Position numbers and translations under genes: made by a program. The notes beneath the pieces were generated by a model. That model saw nothing but the letters and a program-made list of their open reading frames with translations. It did no database searches and was not told where the DNA came from. Shown piece after piece: positions 63,863 to 64,000 of a DNA stretch of 64,000 nt. How positions within the stretch are numbered: position 1 is the first letter of the stretch; the number at the start of each line of letters is the position of its first letter. The DNA is from an uncultured Sphingomonadaceae bacterium (GTDB lineage: Bacteria > Pseudomonadota > Alphaproteobacteria > Sphingomonadales > Sphingomonadaceae): the NCBI GenBank assembly GCA_937873035.1, contig CALMVA010000018.1, forward strand, positions 1 through 64,000, read 5' to 3'.

Positions 63863-64000
63863 AATGTCTCCATCAGGCGCGCAACAGTTGAGATCAGCAA
63901 GGCGATGTCTGCCTCGCGCGAAAGGCGATGGTCGCCATCCTTAAGCAGCGTCACCTGCACATCGGCTGAACGCAGGCGCTGGGCGATGTCGAGCGCGACT
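63859..64000 (-). CDS. C-terminal part of an alpha/beta hydrolase (truncated by window)
   Basis: Only the last 46 codons are in the window. The translated end, with L-L-K-D-G-D-H-R-L-S-R-E-A-D-I followed by a final helix, fits the C-terminal histidine region of alpha/beta hydrolases (catalytic histidine in G-D-H-R). The stop overlaps the GTG of the TPR gene. Confidence 0.7.
   Translation of the reverse strand, partial: VALDIAQRLRSADVQVTLLKDGDHRLSREADIALLISTVARLMETL

Overview
The window is chromosomal DNA of a high-GC alphaproteobacterium, most likely a member of the Sphingomonadales (Sphingomonadaceae or Erythrobacteraceae). The evidence is the gene order tsaB-rimI-mucR-fur-plsC-miaB-phoH-ybeY-corC, the MucR regulator, the short-form HisG, the bolA/J-protein/cobS neighbourhood, a large TonB-dependent receptor, and two families of palindromic intergenic repeats of the type common in sphingomonads. 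Coding density is very high, with many ATGA or GTGA stop/start overlaps. I see no rRNA, tRNA, CRISPR array, insertion sequence or prophage.

Layout. 1-2.7 kb: a PQQ-type sugar dehydrogenase and a secreted protein of unknown function. 2.8-10.5 kb, minus strand: a housekeeping run of nifU-like, nitroreductase, tsaB, rimI, mucR, fur, plsC, miaB, phoH, ybeY and corC (listed in order of transcription). 10.6-18.1 kb: a FabH-like ketoacyl synthase divergent from the (p)ppGpp enzyme Rsh, then a TPR-sulfotransferase and a TonB-dependent receptor. 18.4-25.1 kb: an amino-acid permease, galU and two consecutive GGDEF-EAL proteins. 25.2-27.5 kb: hisG-hisD-nusB. 27.6-34 kb: DUF2332, LtrA, an alpha/beta hydrolase, pirin, NUDIX, BolA, an unknown gene coupled to a J-domain protein, and DUF1428. 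34.2-36.6 kb: cobS followed directly by leuC. 36.6-45.6 kb: acyl-CoA dehydrogenase, phosphotransferase, TauE/SafE, nitronate monooxygenase, a MarR/P450 pair, ATP-grasp and GST. 45.7-53.4 kb: one long minus-strand suf operon (Rrf2 regulator, sufB, unknown gene, sufC, sufD, sufS, sufT, A-type carrier) that continues into a metallo-beta-lactamase-fold gene and is followed by a second one. 53.4-55.1 kb: two tandem AraC-type regulators. 55.1-64 kb: a candidate small RNA, pyrD, gamma-glutamyltransferase, acyl-CoA ligase, a lipoprotein, the glyoxalase genes gloA-gloB, a SIMPL protein, a TPR protein and the end of a hydrolase.

The main unusual points are as follows. (1) One of the palindromic intergenic repeats lies in frame inside sufC and adds roughly 30-35 residues between the Walker A and Q-loop regions of this essential-pathway ATPase. 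(2) A strong intrinsic terminator faces the minus strand at 55.13 kb with no minus-strand gene upstream of it, which implies an unannotated small RNA. (3) The suf operon has a promoter-like sequence with an embedded inverted repeat only a few bases before the Rrf2 start codon, so its mRNA may be leaderless, and it carries an unknown 133-residue gene between sufB and sufC. (4) The distal part of rimI drops to about 46% GC in otherwise roughly 65% GC surroundings. (5) leuC sits where cobT would be expected after cobS, and leuD is absent nearby.
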